In this document: in pieces, positions 8,719-16,840 of the stretch
Layout: every line of letters begins with the position of its first letter
Position numbering within the stretch: position 1 is the stretch's first letter
Source: JAWMQL01 sp033283165
GTDB lineage: Bacteria; Pseudomonadota; Gammaproteobacteria; Pseudomonadales; Halieaceae
Direction of reading: 5' to 3'
Length of the DNA: 64,000 nucleotides
NCBI GenBank assembly: GCA_033283165.1
Contig: JAWMQL010000008.1
Span: 186,001 to 250,000 of the forward strand
Program-made: the position numbers and the translations under genes
Notes under the pieces: generated by a model
The model's database searches: none
Seen by the model: the letters and a program-made list of their open reading frames with translations, nothing else
What the model was told of the DNA's origin: nothing

Positions 8719-9915
8719 ATGTTGCTGTGCGTGTTCTGCGGCCTGGCCTCGGGCATGCCGCTCTATGTACTGATCCAGCTGGTACCACTGTGGCTGCGGG
8801 ACCAGGGCGTCTCGCTGACCGAGATCGGATTTTTTGCCCTGGTTGGGCTGCCCTACACCTGGAAATTCCTCTGGGCCCCGTTCATGGATCGCTGGTCGCC
8901 GCCCTTTCTCGGCCGGCGACGGGGCTGGATGTTGCTCAGCCAGTTGGGCCTGATTGCCTTTATCGGACTGCTCGGTGGCTTCGACCCGGGACAGTCCCTG
9001 TGGGTCATCGCGGCTCTGGCGCTGGCAGTCGCTTTCTTCAGCGCCAGCCAGGACATCGTCATCGATGCCTATCGCCGCGAGCTCCTGCCGGACGAGGAAC
9101 TGGGACTGGGCAACTCCATTCACGTCACGGCCTATCGCCTGGCCGGGCTGGTGCCTGGCTCGCTGTCGTTCATCCTTGCAGATTTCCTGCCCTGGGCCGC
9201 CGTGTTCTGGATCACCGCCGCGTTTATGCTGGTGGGAGTAGGCCTGTCCCTGCTGGCGCCCGAGCCCGCAAGCGAGCGGCCCGTTTACCGGGGCCTCAAG
9301 GACACCGTGACCCTGCCTTTTATCGAGTACCTGCAGCGGCGCGGTTGGCGCGGCGTGCTGCTGGTACTGGGCTTCATGTTCCTGTACAAGCTGGGCGACA
9401 ATATGGCTACCGCCCTGTCCTCCGCCTTCTACTACGACCTGGGTTTCAGCAAGTCGGAAATCGGGCTGGTGGCCAAGCACGCGGCCCTGTGGCCCGCGAT
9501 TCTTGGCGGCCTGTTCGGTGGCGTGATCATGATACGGCTGGGTATCAACCGCGCCCTGTGGCTGTTCGGCATCGTACAGGTAGTCAGCATACTGGGCTTC
9601 GCCGTGCTGGCGCAGGCGGGGGCCGTGTTGTGGTTGCTGGGATTTGTGATCGCCTTTGAATATGCCGGGGTAGGCCTGGGAACTGCGGCCTTCACCGCGT
9701 TTATTGCCCGCGAAACCAGCAAGAGTTTTGCCGCCACCCAGTTTGCATTGTTTACCGCGCTGGCCGCGGTACCCCGAACGGTGGCCAACGCGTTTACCGG
9801 TATTCTTGCCGACGAGGTGGGCTGGTACGCCTTTTTCGTGCTCTGCGCCGTGTTGGCTTTGCCCGGCATGCTGTTGCTGATCTGGGTGGCTCCCTGGCGC
9901 GAATCGGGCGCCTAG
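8719..9915 (+). CDS. MFS transporter, AmpG-like
   Basis: The visible 398 residues contain about 12 hydrophobic helices. The N-terminal pattern LASGMPLYVLIQLVPLWLR, the loop APFMDRWSPPFLGRRRGW and ASQDIVIDAYRREL match the AmpG subgroup of the major facilitator superfamily (muropeptide permeases and relatives such as acetyl-CoA transporters). ATG 8719 is the first standard start, but it has no ribosome site. The frame is open upstream and encodes AAVFNRR, which resembles the usual AmpG N-terminus, so a non-standard start such as CTG at 8692 or 8665 is possible. Inside a sulfotransferase/glycosyltransferase operon it may move a glycan precursor or product rather than muropeptides; that is inference. 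Confidence 0.8.
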   Translation: MLLCVFCGLASGMPLYVLIQLVPLWLRDQGVSLTEIGFFALVGLPYTWKFLWAPFMDRWSPPFLGRRRGWMLLSQLGLIAFIGLLGGFDPGQSLWVIAALALAVAFFSASQDIVIDAYRRELLPDEELGLGNSIHVTAYRLAGLVPGSLSFILADFLPWAAVFWITAAFMLVGVGLSLLAPEPASERPVYRGLKDTVTLPFIEYLQRRGWRGVLLVLGFMFLYKLGDNMATALSSAFYYDLGFSKSEIGLVAKHAALWPAILGGLFGGVIMIRLGINRALWLFGIVQVVSILGFAVLAQAGAVLWLLGFVIAFEYAGVGLGTAAFTAFIARETSKSFAATQFALFTALAAVPRTVANAFTGILADEVGWYAFFVLCAVLALPGMLLLIWVAPWRESGA

Positions 9916-9969
9916 TCAGTCGCAGGGCGCCTCTATATACTGGTCGCGATTTTCAGATATAACAACTTT

Positions 9970-10668
9970 ATGGATGCACCCGACAAGGTGATTTGTGTTC
10001 TCGGTATGCACCGCAGTGGGACCAGCTGTTTGACCGGGTCGCTGCAGGCGGCGGGCCTGCAACTCGGCAAATTTCACCAGTGGAATCCCCACAACCTCAG
10101 GGGGAACCGCGAGAACCAGGACCTGGTGGACCTGAACGATGCGGTACTGGCTGCCAACGACGGTGCCTGGGACCGCCCGCCCCGGCAGGTGCGCTGGAGC
10201 GAGGAACTCACGCGCCGGGCGCGCGAACTGCTGGCAGGCTACCGCGACCTGCCCAACCTGGGGTTCAAGGACCCGCGCAGCCTGCTGGTGCTGGACGGCT
10301 GGAAGCAACTCTTGCCGCAGATGCAGTTCATCGGCATTTTCCGCCATCCCAATGCGGTGGCCCATTCGCTGGTGGTACGCAGCGGCGGCGAGATGTCACG
10401 TGAACAGGGACTGGCATTGTGGTACCAGTATAACCGGCGACTGCTGGCGGAATACCGGCGGCAGGCTTTCCCGGTACTCTGTTTCGACGAGCCCGAAGCC
10501 GAGTTCCACGCCAAGCTGGATCAGGTCAGCCGGGAACTGGGCCTGCAGCCGCCGGTGGACGGGCAGCGGTTTTACGTCGACGAACTGCGCTCCGCGGAAG
10601 ACGCCGGTCAACCCCTGCCCTGGAAAGTGCGGCGCCTGTACCGGCGCCTGCGCCGCATCGCCCGCTGA
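9970..10668 (+). CDS. Small sulfotransferase-family protein
   Basis: A 232-residue protein. VICVLGMHRSGTSCLTGSL (residues 7-25) is the same type of PAPS loop as in the gene at 3184. GFKDPRSLLVLDGWKQLLP and FIGIFRHPNAVAHSLVVR (about 115-133) form the 3'-phosphate and substrate region. It is shorter than most family members but looks complete, ending in a basic tail (RRLYRRLRRIAR) that could bind membrane or an acidic partner. A GT2-like gene begins 11 bases after its stop. Co-transcription is likely. Confidence 0.83.
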   Translation: MDAPDKVICVLGMHRSGTSCLTGSLQAAGLQLGKFHQWNPHNLRGNRENQDLVDLNDAVLAANDGAWDRPPRQVRWSEELTRRARELLAGYRDLPNLGFKDPRSLLVLDGWKQLLPQMQFIGIFRHPNAVAHSLVVRSGGEMSREQGLALWYQYNRRLLAEYRRQAFPVLCFDEPEAEFHAKLDQVSRELGLQPPVDGQRFYVDELRSAEDAGQPLPWKVRRLYRRLRRIAR

Positions 10669-10679
10669 GGCCGCCCGCC

Positions 10680-11675
10680 GTGCACCGAATTGCAAAATGG
10701 CTGGCCGGGCGGAGCGAGGATGACGGTAGCAGGCACCAGCCGCTGTTGAGTTTCGTGGTGGTTGTCTACGACATGCCGCGGCAGGCGGAAAATACACTGC
10801 TTACCCTGGGGCCGGGCTACCAGGACGAGGCCGATCCGGCGCAGTACGAGGTGATCGTGGTGGAGAATGATTCCGCCAACACCCTGTCCCGGGAACTGGT
10901 CGAATCCCTGCCGCGACACTATCGTTATTTTCTGCGCGAAAATCCCGAGAGCAGCCCGGCACGGGCCATCAATTTCGGGGCCGACCAGGCCCGGGGCGAC
11001 TATATCTGTGTCATGATCGACGGCGCGCGCATGTTGACCCCGGGCGTGGTGCGCAACCTACTGTTGGGTCACCGCCTGTTCGAAAACGCGGTCGTGGCGG
11101 TTCCCGGTTATCACCTCGGACGGGAGTTGCAGCAGGAAGCGGTGGACAGCGGTTACAGTGTCGAGGAAGAGCTGGCCATGCTGGCTTCCAGTCGCTGGCC
11201 GGTGGACGGCTATTCCCTGTTCGACATCGCCTGTTTCAGCGGTTCCTCCGCGCCCGGGTTTTTCCTGCCCAACAGCGAGAGCAACTGCCTCAGTATTCCG
11301 CGCGACAACTGGACCCGGCTGGGCGGTTGTGACGAGCGCTTTGATATGCGTGGCGGAGGCCTGGTCAACCTGGACCTGTACAAACGCGCCTGTGAAATGC
11401 GCGGGGTTCGGCACGTGATTCTGCCCGGCGAGGGAACCTTCCACCAGTTTCACGGTGGCGTCACCACCGGTGGTGAAGCGAGGGCGGTACGGGATGCCTA
11501 CATCGAGGCCAGCAAAGCGCAGTATCGGGAGTTGCGCGGCGTGGAATTTGAGAGCCCCAGCAGCAACCCGGTATTTCTCGGGGAAATTCCGCCCCAGGTG
11601 CAGAAGTTTGTTCACTACTCTGCCCGGCAGGTGTTGAACAGGCGCCAGGAAGAGACTTTGCCGCTGCCGAACTAG
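10680..11675 (+). CDS. GT2-like glycosyltransferase, DGA-type paralogue 1
   Basis: A 331-residue protein starting with GTG. LLSFVVVVYDMPRQ, EVIVVENDS and SPARAINFGADQARGDYICV show a GT-A fold. Where GT2 enzymes have DxD it has MIDGAR, with Asp at residue 114. Further blocks, PNSESNCL, DERFDMRGGGLVNLDLY and GEGTFHQFHGGVTT, are shared with the two genes at 14042 and 14957 on the other strand, making three divergent paralogues within 5 kb. Its TAG stop lies in a CTAG that also supplies the stop of the convergent sulfotransferase gene. Sugar and acceptor are unknown. Confidence 0.8.
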   Translation: MHRIAKWLAGRSEDDGSRHQPLLSFVVVVYDMPRQAENTLLTLGPGYQDEADPAQYEVIVVENDSANTLSRELVESLPRHYRYFLRENPESSPARAINFGADQARGDYICVMIDGARMLTPGVVRNLLLGHRLFENAVVAVPGYHLGRELQQEAVDSGYSVEEELAMLASSRWPVDGYSLFDIACFSGSSAPGFFLPNSESNCLSIPRDNWTRLGGCDERFDMRGGGLVNLDLYKRACEMRGVRHVILPGEGTFHQFHGGVTTGGEARAVRDAYIEASKAQYRELRGVEFESPSSNPVFLGEIPPQVQKFVHYSARQVLNRRQEETLPLPN

Positions 11676-12481
11676 GTGCTCTCCCCGAAGTGCCACTCGG
11701 CGCATTCTGCCGTGCCCGCCAGGATGGCCTGGCAGACTTCCTCCGACAGCACCCCCTGGTAGGGAAATAGGTAATCGGTGGACACCGTATTGCCATAGAC
11801 GAAATAGTCGGAGGAAAAGTGCAGGAAGTCGGGCTCGAAACTCAGCCCCAGGAAAGCGAAGATTTTTTCCAGCTGGGACTGCGGGTCCAGGCACAATGAT
11901 TCGAACCGGTTAAGGTAAATGCGATCGCCATATCGCGGCAGGGCCGCGTGGTAGCCCCTGGCGTAGTCGAGATAGCGCTGGCAATAGTTCGCCAGGTTCT
12001 GGCGGATATACAGCTCCGGGTCTTCACTGTGGCCGGACCACCGGGCCCAGGACAACATCAACGCTCGCGGATCGCGCACGTTGACCACACAGGGTACGCC
12101 CGGTACCCGGGCCAATACCTCTGACAGCTGCTTCATGTAAATCGGGGTCTTGTCAAACAGTTCACAGTTCTTGTCGGCAATCACGGGAGAGAGATCGCGG
12201 ATACGGCGGTAACAGGTAGCCCAGTCGTCGGTATCGCAGATTTGTTCCATATCCTCGCGGCTCAGGCGCCACTTCTGGCGGAAATAGGCGAAATAGGGCT
12301 GTATCCCGGGGAAGTCGCGCGGTGAGTCGCCCAGTAGCATGCCGCCCTCGAAACCGGAATCCAGGCGCGGATGACGGCGCAGGATCTCGTTGAGCAGGGT
12401 GGTGCCGGATTTCTCGTAGCCGCAGATCAAGGCGCGTACCGGAAAGTTCGCCGCCGGTGATTCGGTCGCGCTGCGGGCCAT
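11672..12481 (-). CDS. PAPS-dependent sulfotransferase
   Basis: A 269-residue protein. The frame extends to 12568, but ATG at 12481 sits two bases after the stop of the upstream glycosyltransferase, the natural coupled start. RALICGYEKSGTTLLNEIL (16-34) is the 5'-phosphosulfate loop. VVNVRDPRALMLSWARWSG is the 3'-phosphate segment with the conserved Arg and Ser. FDKTPIYMKQL resembles the substrate side of glycan and heparan-type sulfotransferases. It is the last gene of the minus-strand operon and ends tail to tail with the plus-strand one. Confidence 0.87.
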   Translation of the reverse strand: MARSATESPAANFPVRALICGYEKSGTTLLNEILRRHPRLDSGFEGGMLLGDSPRDFPGIQPYFAYFRQKWRLSREDMEQICDTDDWATCYRRIRDLSPVIADKNCELFDKTPIYMKQLSEVLARVPGVPCVVNVRDPRALMLSWARWSGHSEDPELYIRQNLANYCQRYLDYARGYHAALPRYGDRIYLNRFESLCLDPQSQLEKIFAFLGLSFEPDFLHFSSDYFVYGNTVSTDYLFPYQGVLSEEVCQAILAGTAECAEWHFGEST

Positions 12482-12483
12482 GG

Positions 12484-14031
12484 TCAGGGCAGGTCCAGGG
12501 TGAAGTCCGGCTGTCGTCGGGACAGGTTGGGATTGTAGCCGGGATCGCGCTGGATCTCGCGTCGCCACAGGGAGCGAAAAGTCTCCAGCTCGTCACCGCT
12601 GGCCGCGGGTTGACGTGCCACTGGCGCGGCATCCTGCTGGTGGAAGCGGGCGTAGGGCGTCCAGACAGTCCACCGGTCCAGTCCCCGCAGGCGCAGGGCC
12701 AGGTCGGTACCCAGCAGGTGAGGGTGCCGCAGTGCGGGGTTGAATCCCCCGACCTGCTCCAGCACCTCGCGTCGCACTGCCAGGGCCCGGCTGCTGGCAG
12801 CGATCACCCGCTGCTCCAGGGCCAGGCGACCGAAGTAGCCCTTGCTGTCCGTCGCTGCGCCGGCAAAACCGGGCGCCGGCAGGCCCTGGTCACCGGTACT
12901 GGTAAACAGCGGGCCCAGCAGTAGTCTGCGGTTGATGTCCCACAGGCTGGGGCAGGCCAGGCCGGCCCCGGGTCGCGCCAGCAGCCGGGCCAGGGTGTCC
13001 AGGTCTGCGGCGCTTCCCGGCTCAAAGCCCGCGGGCAACAGGCACAGGTGGTCACCTTTGGCGCGGGCGACGTGGCGGTTGAGTTCCGCGCCAGTGGCGC
13101 CGGCAGGGACCCGAATAATGGTCCAGTGCGGGGGCACAGCGGGAGCGGGCCAGTGCACCCGGTTAAAGATCTTTGCCTGGGGCGGCGAGTCCACCTCAAC
13201 CTGCAGTCCACAGCGGCCAAGGTGCTGTACTACCGCGCGCCGGGCCCGCTTCACGGCCAGTCCCATATTGCCCCTGGCCACCGAGTGCTCGACGATTCGC
13301 CAGTGGTACAGCACATCCGGCAGGTGGCGTACCTGGTTGGGTCGCAATCGCTCCAGCGCGCGCAGCGCCAGATCGTAATCCTGGCTTCCGTCAAAGCCGT
13401 CCCGCAGCCCGCCCAGGTTGCGCAGCAGTGCTGTCTGGTACACGGTCAGGTGATTCAGGTAATTCTGTCCCAGCAGCAGATCGGGGTTCCAGTCCGGCTT
13501 GAAAAACGGGTTGCAGCGCCGTCCTTGCTGGTTCAGGTTATCGGAGTCGCTGTACAGCAGGCGTGCCTCGCTGTGCTCGTGCACTTCCCGCGCAACCAGC
13601 AGCAACGCCTGAGGCGGGATCACATCGTCGTGATCCAGCAGCGCCAGGAACTGCCCCTGGCACTGTGCCAGCCCGTCATTGGTGGCCTGTGCAATACCGC
13701 CATTCTCAGAGCGATACAGTGCCTTGATGCGCTGGTCTTTCTGGCTGAATTCGCGGATCAGGGGCCGGACATGTGTTGTAGTGGAGGCGTCATCCACCAG
13801 CACCAGTTCCCAGCGGGTATATATCTGGGCCAGCAGGGACTCCACCGCTTCGGTCAGGTAGCGGGGGGCGCTGTTGTAACAGGGCATAACAACCGAAATC
13901 AGGGGCCAGTCGGGTCCGTAGGCCAGATTCTCCATCGCCGCCAGGCGCCTCAGCAGTCGTGGTTGCTCCACCTCCGCGATCCAGCGGTGATAATCCTCAT
14001 CATTGATGTGCCAGTCCGTCCCTGTACTCAC
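12484..14031 (-). CDS. GT2 glycosyltransferase
   Basis: A 515-residue protein with a GTG start. An N-terminal extension (about 40 residues) precedes a GT2 domain: PLISVVMPCYNSAP, LVLVDDASTTTHVR, NGGIAQATNDGLAQ and FLALLDHDDVIPP, the last holding the DxDD metal site. YLNHLTVYQTALLRNLGG, GSQDYDLALRAL and VLYHWRIVEHSVA are typical of the rhamnosyl/O-antigen type GT2 group. A C-terminal region of about 200 residues resembles a second, degenerate GT2-like unit (GGFNPALRHPHLLGTDLALRL). It lies 10 bases after the stop of the upstream GT2 gene and 2 bases before the next gene, so the minus-strand operon is tightly packed. Confidence 0.87.
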   Translation of the reverse strand: MSTGTDWHINDEDYHRWIAEVEQPRLLRRLAAMENLAYGPDWPLISVVMPCYNSAPRYLTEAVESLLAQIYTRWELVLVDDASTTTHVRPLIREFSQKDQRIKALYRSENGGIAQATNDGLAQCQGQFLALLDHDDVIPPQALLLVAREVHEHSEARLLYSDSDNLNQQGRRCNPFFKPDWNPDLLLGQNYLNHLTVYQTALLRNLGGLRDGFDGSQDYDLALRALERLRPNQVRHLPDVLYHWRIVEHSVARGNMGLAVKRARRAVVQHLGRCGLQVEVDSPPQAKIFNRVHWPAPAVPPHWTIIRVPAGATGAELNRHVARAKGDHLCLLPAGFEPGSAADLDTLARLLARPGAGLACPSLWDINRRLLLGPLFTSTGDQGLPAPGFAGAATDSKGYFGRLALEQRVIAASSRALAVRREVLEQVGGFNPALRHPHLLGTDLALRLRGLDRWTVWTPYARFHQQDAAPVARQPAASGDELETFRSLWRREIQRDPGYNPNLSRRQPDFTLDLP

Positions 14032-14041
14032 GCGGTCTCTC

Positions 14042-14953
14042 TCAACCCGTCAACATCAGTTGGCGGGCGTGTTCGTTGGGCATGTGACCATAATACCTGA
14101 TTGGATTCTGGCTGACCCGGTAGGGCTTGCCGCGGACCGCTTCGTATTGGGCCAGGTATTGCTGCCACTGGGCTTTCTGGTCGGCGCGGCTGACATTGGT
14201 GCTGGTACCGCCGTGTAGCTGGTGGAAGCTCGCCTCGCCCAGTAATTGCACGATCTGGCTGTCGGGCAACTCGGTCAGGCGCAGGTACAGGTCGGGTAGC
14301 ATGATGCCGCCGCCCGGCAGATCAAAGCGCTCCTCACACCCTCCGATCTCCTCGAACGCCGCCTTGCGCATGAACAGGCAGTTGCTCTCAAACTGGCGCA
14401 CGAACCAGAACAGCTTCGGGCGGACCCCGCCGGGTTCAATGCGATAGGGCACGCCGATCTCGAACAGGCGATAGCCGTCCGCGGGCCAGCCGATATCAGC
14501 CAGCAGCTGGTCTTCACGCGCCTCGTCATAGCCCTCGAACACGGTCTCGAACTGGGGACCCGGTCCGAGGAAGAACGCCATGGTGATCACCAGCGGATTG
14601 GCCAGGCTGTCGAACAGGTCCAGGCCATAGCGCAACACTCCCGGGGTCAGCATATGGGCGCCGTCGACCATCACGGCCAGTACCTCGCCGCGGGCCTGGC
14701 TGGCGCCGAAATTGATCGCGTGGGCGGGGGAGGGTGGCGGGTCCTGCAGGTGGAAATAGCGGATATTGGGTGCCAGGTTAGCAAGCACCTGCGGGGACAG
14801 GGGGGCGTCGGACCCGTTCTCCACCACGATGATTTCGTAGTCTACAGCCTCAATACCCTGCTGGTAGGCGGGGGCCAGGGCCGCCAGGGAACGGGGCGCG
14901 GCCCGGCCCATGTTGTAAACCACGACGACAACAGACAGGCGCGGCGCCGTCAT
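14042..14953 (-). CDS. GT2-like glycosyltransferase, DGA-type paralogue 2
   Basis: A 303-residue protein starting at ATG 14953, three bases after the previous gene's stop. Blocks: RLSVVVVVYNMGRAAPRSL, YEIIVVENGS, PPPSPAHAINFGASQARGE, MVDGAH (Asp at 97) where GT2 enzymes have DxD, FESNCLFM, ERFDLPGGGIMLPDLYL and GEASFHQLHGGTSTNV. The same blocks in the same order occur in the genes at 10680 and 14957. The fold is GT2-like; whether it is a catalytic transferase with an altered metal site is open. No signal or membrane helix is seen. Confidence 0.8.
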   Translation of the reverse strand: MTAPRLSVVVVVYNMGRAAPRSLAALAPAYQQGIEAVDYEIIVVENGSDAPLSPQVLANLAPNIRYFHLQDPPPSPAHAINFGASQARGEVLAVMVDGAHMLTPGVLRYGLDLFDSLANPLVITMAFFLGPGPQFETVFEGYDEAREDQLLADIGWPADGYRLFEIGVPYRIEPGGVRPKLFWFVRQFESNCLFMRKAAFEEIGGCEERFDLPGGGIMLPDLYLRLTELPDSQIVQLLGEASFHQLHGGTSTNVSRADQKAQWQQYLAQYEAVRGKPYRVSQNPIRYYGHMPNEHARQLMLTG

Positions 14954-14956
14954 CGA

Positions 14957-15904
14957 TCAGGATTCCCCCAGGATGGCCGCCCGCAGGTCCTCTGGAATCG
15001 GCTTGTTGGGCTTGCCGCGATTGCGCAGGTGAATCTTGGAGTGCCGGGTCGGCAGGTGCCCCAGGTATTGCACATCCTTGGGGCTGACATCGAATTCCTT
15101 GCACCGGATGGCTTCGTACTGGGCCTTGTATCCCAGCACCTTGGCATCCCTTTCCTGCGGACTGACGTTGGTGGTGGTGCCGCCGTGGAACTGGTGAAAA
15201 CTGCCCTCACCAATCAGTTGCACGACCTGCGTAGCCGGATGCTCCGCGGCCTCGCGGTACAGGTCCAGGTTGAGGAATCCCCCGCCAGGCAGGTCGAAAC
15301 GTTCGTTGGCCCCGCCGATATCGTGGAATATCTCGCGCCGCATGAACAGGCAGTTGCTCTCTATCATGCGGTTGAACCAGCCGATCTTTGGCACATGACC
15401 CTGCTGTGGTGAACCGACCTCGAACAGGCGATAGCCGTCCTCAGGCCAGTTGATCTGCTGCATCAGGCCGTCTTCCACCTGCTGGTTATAGCCCTCCAGC
15501 ACGGTATCGTTCTGGTCGCCCGGCCCCATGAAGAAGCAACGCGTCATCACCACGGGGCTCGGGTAGGCGCGAAAGGCCGCCAGGGCGTAACTGAGCACGC
15601 CGGGAGACAACAGGTGCGCGCCGTCGATCATCAGGCAGAGGACCTCGCCAGTGGACTGCACCATGCCGTAGTTCAGGGCATAGGCCGGTGACGGCGGCGG
15701 GTCCTCGAGGTAGTGGTACCGGCAGTGGCCCGGCAGCGTATCGAGGAAGCCGGGATCGGGGCGCTGCGAGGAGCCGTTGTCGACCACCAGCACTTCATAG
15801 TCCATGTCCTCCGCGCCCACCTGGTAATCGGGCGCCAGGCTCTGCAGGGTTCGCGGGATTTCCCGGTGCATGTTATGGGCCACCAGGATGACGGAAAGTT
15901 TCAC
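14957..15904 (-). CDS. GT2-like glycosyltransferase, DGA-type paralogue 3
   Basis: A 315-residue protein. The frame is open to a GTG at 15928, but GTG at 15904 gives the usual start MKLSVILVAHNM and has GGAG nine bases upstream. Blocks shared with the paralogues: DYEVLVVDNGS, PPPSPAYALNYG, LMIDGAH (Asp at 94), ESNCLFMRREIF, ERFDLPGGGFLNLDLY and GEGSFHQFHGGTTTNV. It is closer to the 14042 gene than to the 10680 gene, including in the segment WPEDGYRLFEVG versus WPADGYRLFEIG. This suggests a local tandem duplication followed by divergence. Confidence 0.8.
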   Translation of the reverse strand: MKLSVILVAHNMHREIPRTLQSLAPDYQVGAEDMDYEVLVVDNGSSQRPDPGFLDTLPGHCRYHYLEDPPPSPAYALNYGMVQSTGEVLCLMIDGAHLLSPGVLSYALAAFRAYPSPVVMTRCFFMGPGDQNDTVLEGYNQQVEDGLMQQINWPEDGYRLFEVGSPQQGHVPKIGWFNRMIESNCLFMRREIFHDIGGANERFDLPGGGFLNLDLYREAAEHPATQVVQLIGEGSFHQFHGGTTTNVSPQERDAKVLGYKAQYEAIRCKEFDVSPKDVQYLGHLPTRHSKIHLRNRGKPNKPIPEDLRAAILGES

Positions 15905-15965
15905 GTTGGGGGTCTCCCGCACTGCCACTCGAATCAGGGTTTAAGCGCATTGTAACCCCGGCCAC

Positions 15966-16778
15966 TCAGGGGGTATATCCCAGGGCGGCCAGGCGCTCCA
16001 GCTGCTGCGCCGTAAAGTCGCCACGCCAGTCCCGCTGCCGGTAGCGGCCCGCGGAGGCGGGTGTCCGGACCAGTCCAGCCAGTGCTTCCCGTGACGCGGC
16101 TGGCAGTTGCAGGTTCAGGAAAGACAGGATGCGGTCCAGTTCTGCAAGCGGCGCGTGGCAAAGGTCCTCGAAGCGCACTACCAGCAGCCGTCCGGGCAGG
16201 TGCCGCCCGGCATCCTCCAGTGCTTTTTCGTTGGCTGTCAGCCAGTACTCCAGCATGGATTGCGGATGCACCCTGCCCTCGTCCTGCAAGCGCAGTTCCA
16301 GCCCGAGGCGCCCGGCCCAATTCCTGGCCTGGTTCTGGTTGCCCGAATAAGCCATATCCAGTCCGTGGCGGACCAGGTGCAGGTACTGGAAGCCCGGGAA
16401 AAAGCCGCCCAGTTCAGCCAGCCAGTGAAAGGTTCCCGGCACCTTCCAGCCGGCCCGGCCAGCCAGGCCCAGGTTGGTCCGTCGTTGCAACAACAGTCGT
16501 TCGAAGGCCTGTAGCGTGTTACATACCAGCGCCTCGCGGCCGTGGCGGGCGATCATGTCGGGGTGCAACAGTTTCCGCCACGGCGGCCATTCGTAGGCGT
16601 CCCCGGCGCGATTGAGTGGCGAAGCCATGGCCACGCCGGCATCGGCCAGTATCTGCTGCAGCAGGCGGGTGGCGCTGCCTCCCACCGCACCTACCCCGAT
16701 CGGGTCGGTCAGTTCGGATGCCTGGCTCGGCCCCTGGGCCAGTCGGCCCTCCATGATCTCCTGGTATGCTGACAGCAT
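15966..16778 (-). CDS. Sulfotransferase-family protein with unusual PAPS loop
   Basis: A 270-residue protein at the head of the minus-strand operon. Its fold is recognisable from YLHLVRHGLDMAYSGNQNQ (3'-phosphate site), GRAGWKVPGTFHWLAEL and VVRFEDLCHAPLAELDRIL followed by a C-terminal helical end. The N-terminal loop reads IGVGAVGGSATRLLQQIL (27-44) instead of the usual GxxRSGTS or PKSGTS: the basic residue before the SGT-type turn is missing. Such a GGSGTR-like loop occurs in some bacterial sulfotransferases, so activity is still possible. 61 bases separate it from the next gene (start 15904), so the operon may begin here. Confidence 0.75.
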   Translation of the reverse strand: MLSAYQEIMEGRLAQGPSQASELTDPIGVGAVGGSATRLLQQILADAGVAMASPLNRAGDAYEWPPWRKLLHPDMIARHGREALVCNTLQAFERLLLQRRTNLGLAGRAGWKVPGTFHWLAELGGFFPGFQYLHLVRHGLDMAYSGNQNQARNWAGRLGLELRLQDEGRVHPQSMLEYWLTANEKALEDAGRHLPGRLLVVRFEDLCHAPLAELDRILSFLNLQLPAASREALAGLVRTPASAGRYRQRDWRGDFTAQQLERLAALGYTP

Positions 16779-16840
16779 GGGTGTCGGTAACGCCTGGTCA
16801 GTCTCGGTACGGCGGGGGCGCTATGATAGCCTGCCCGGCG

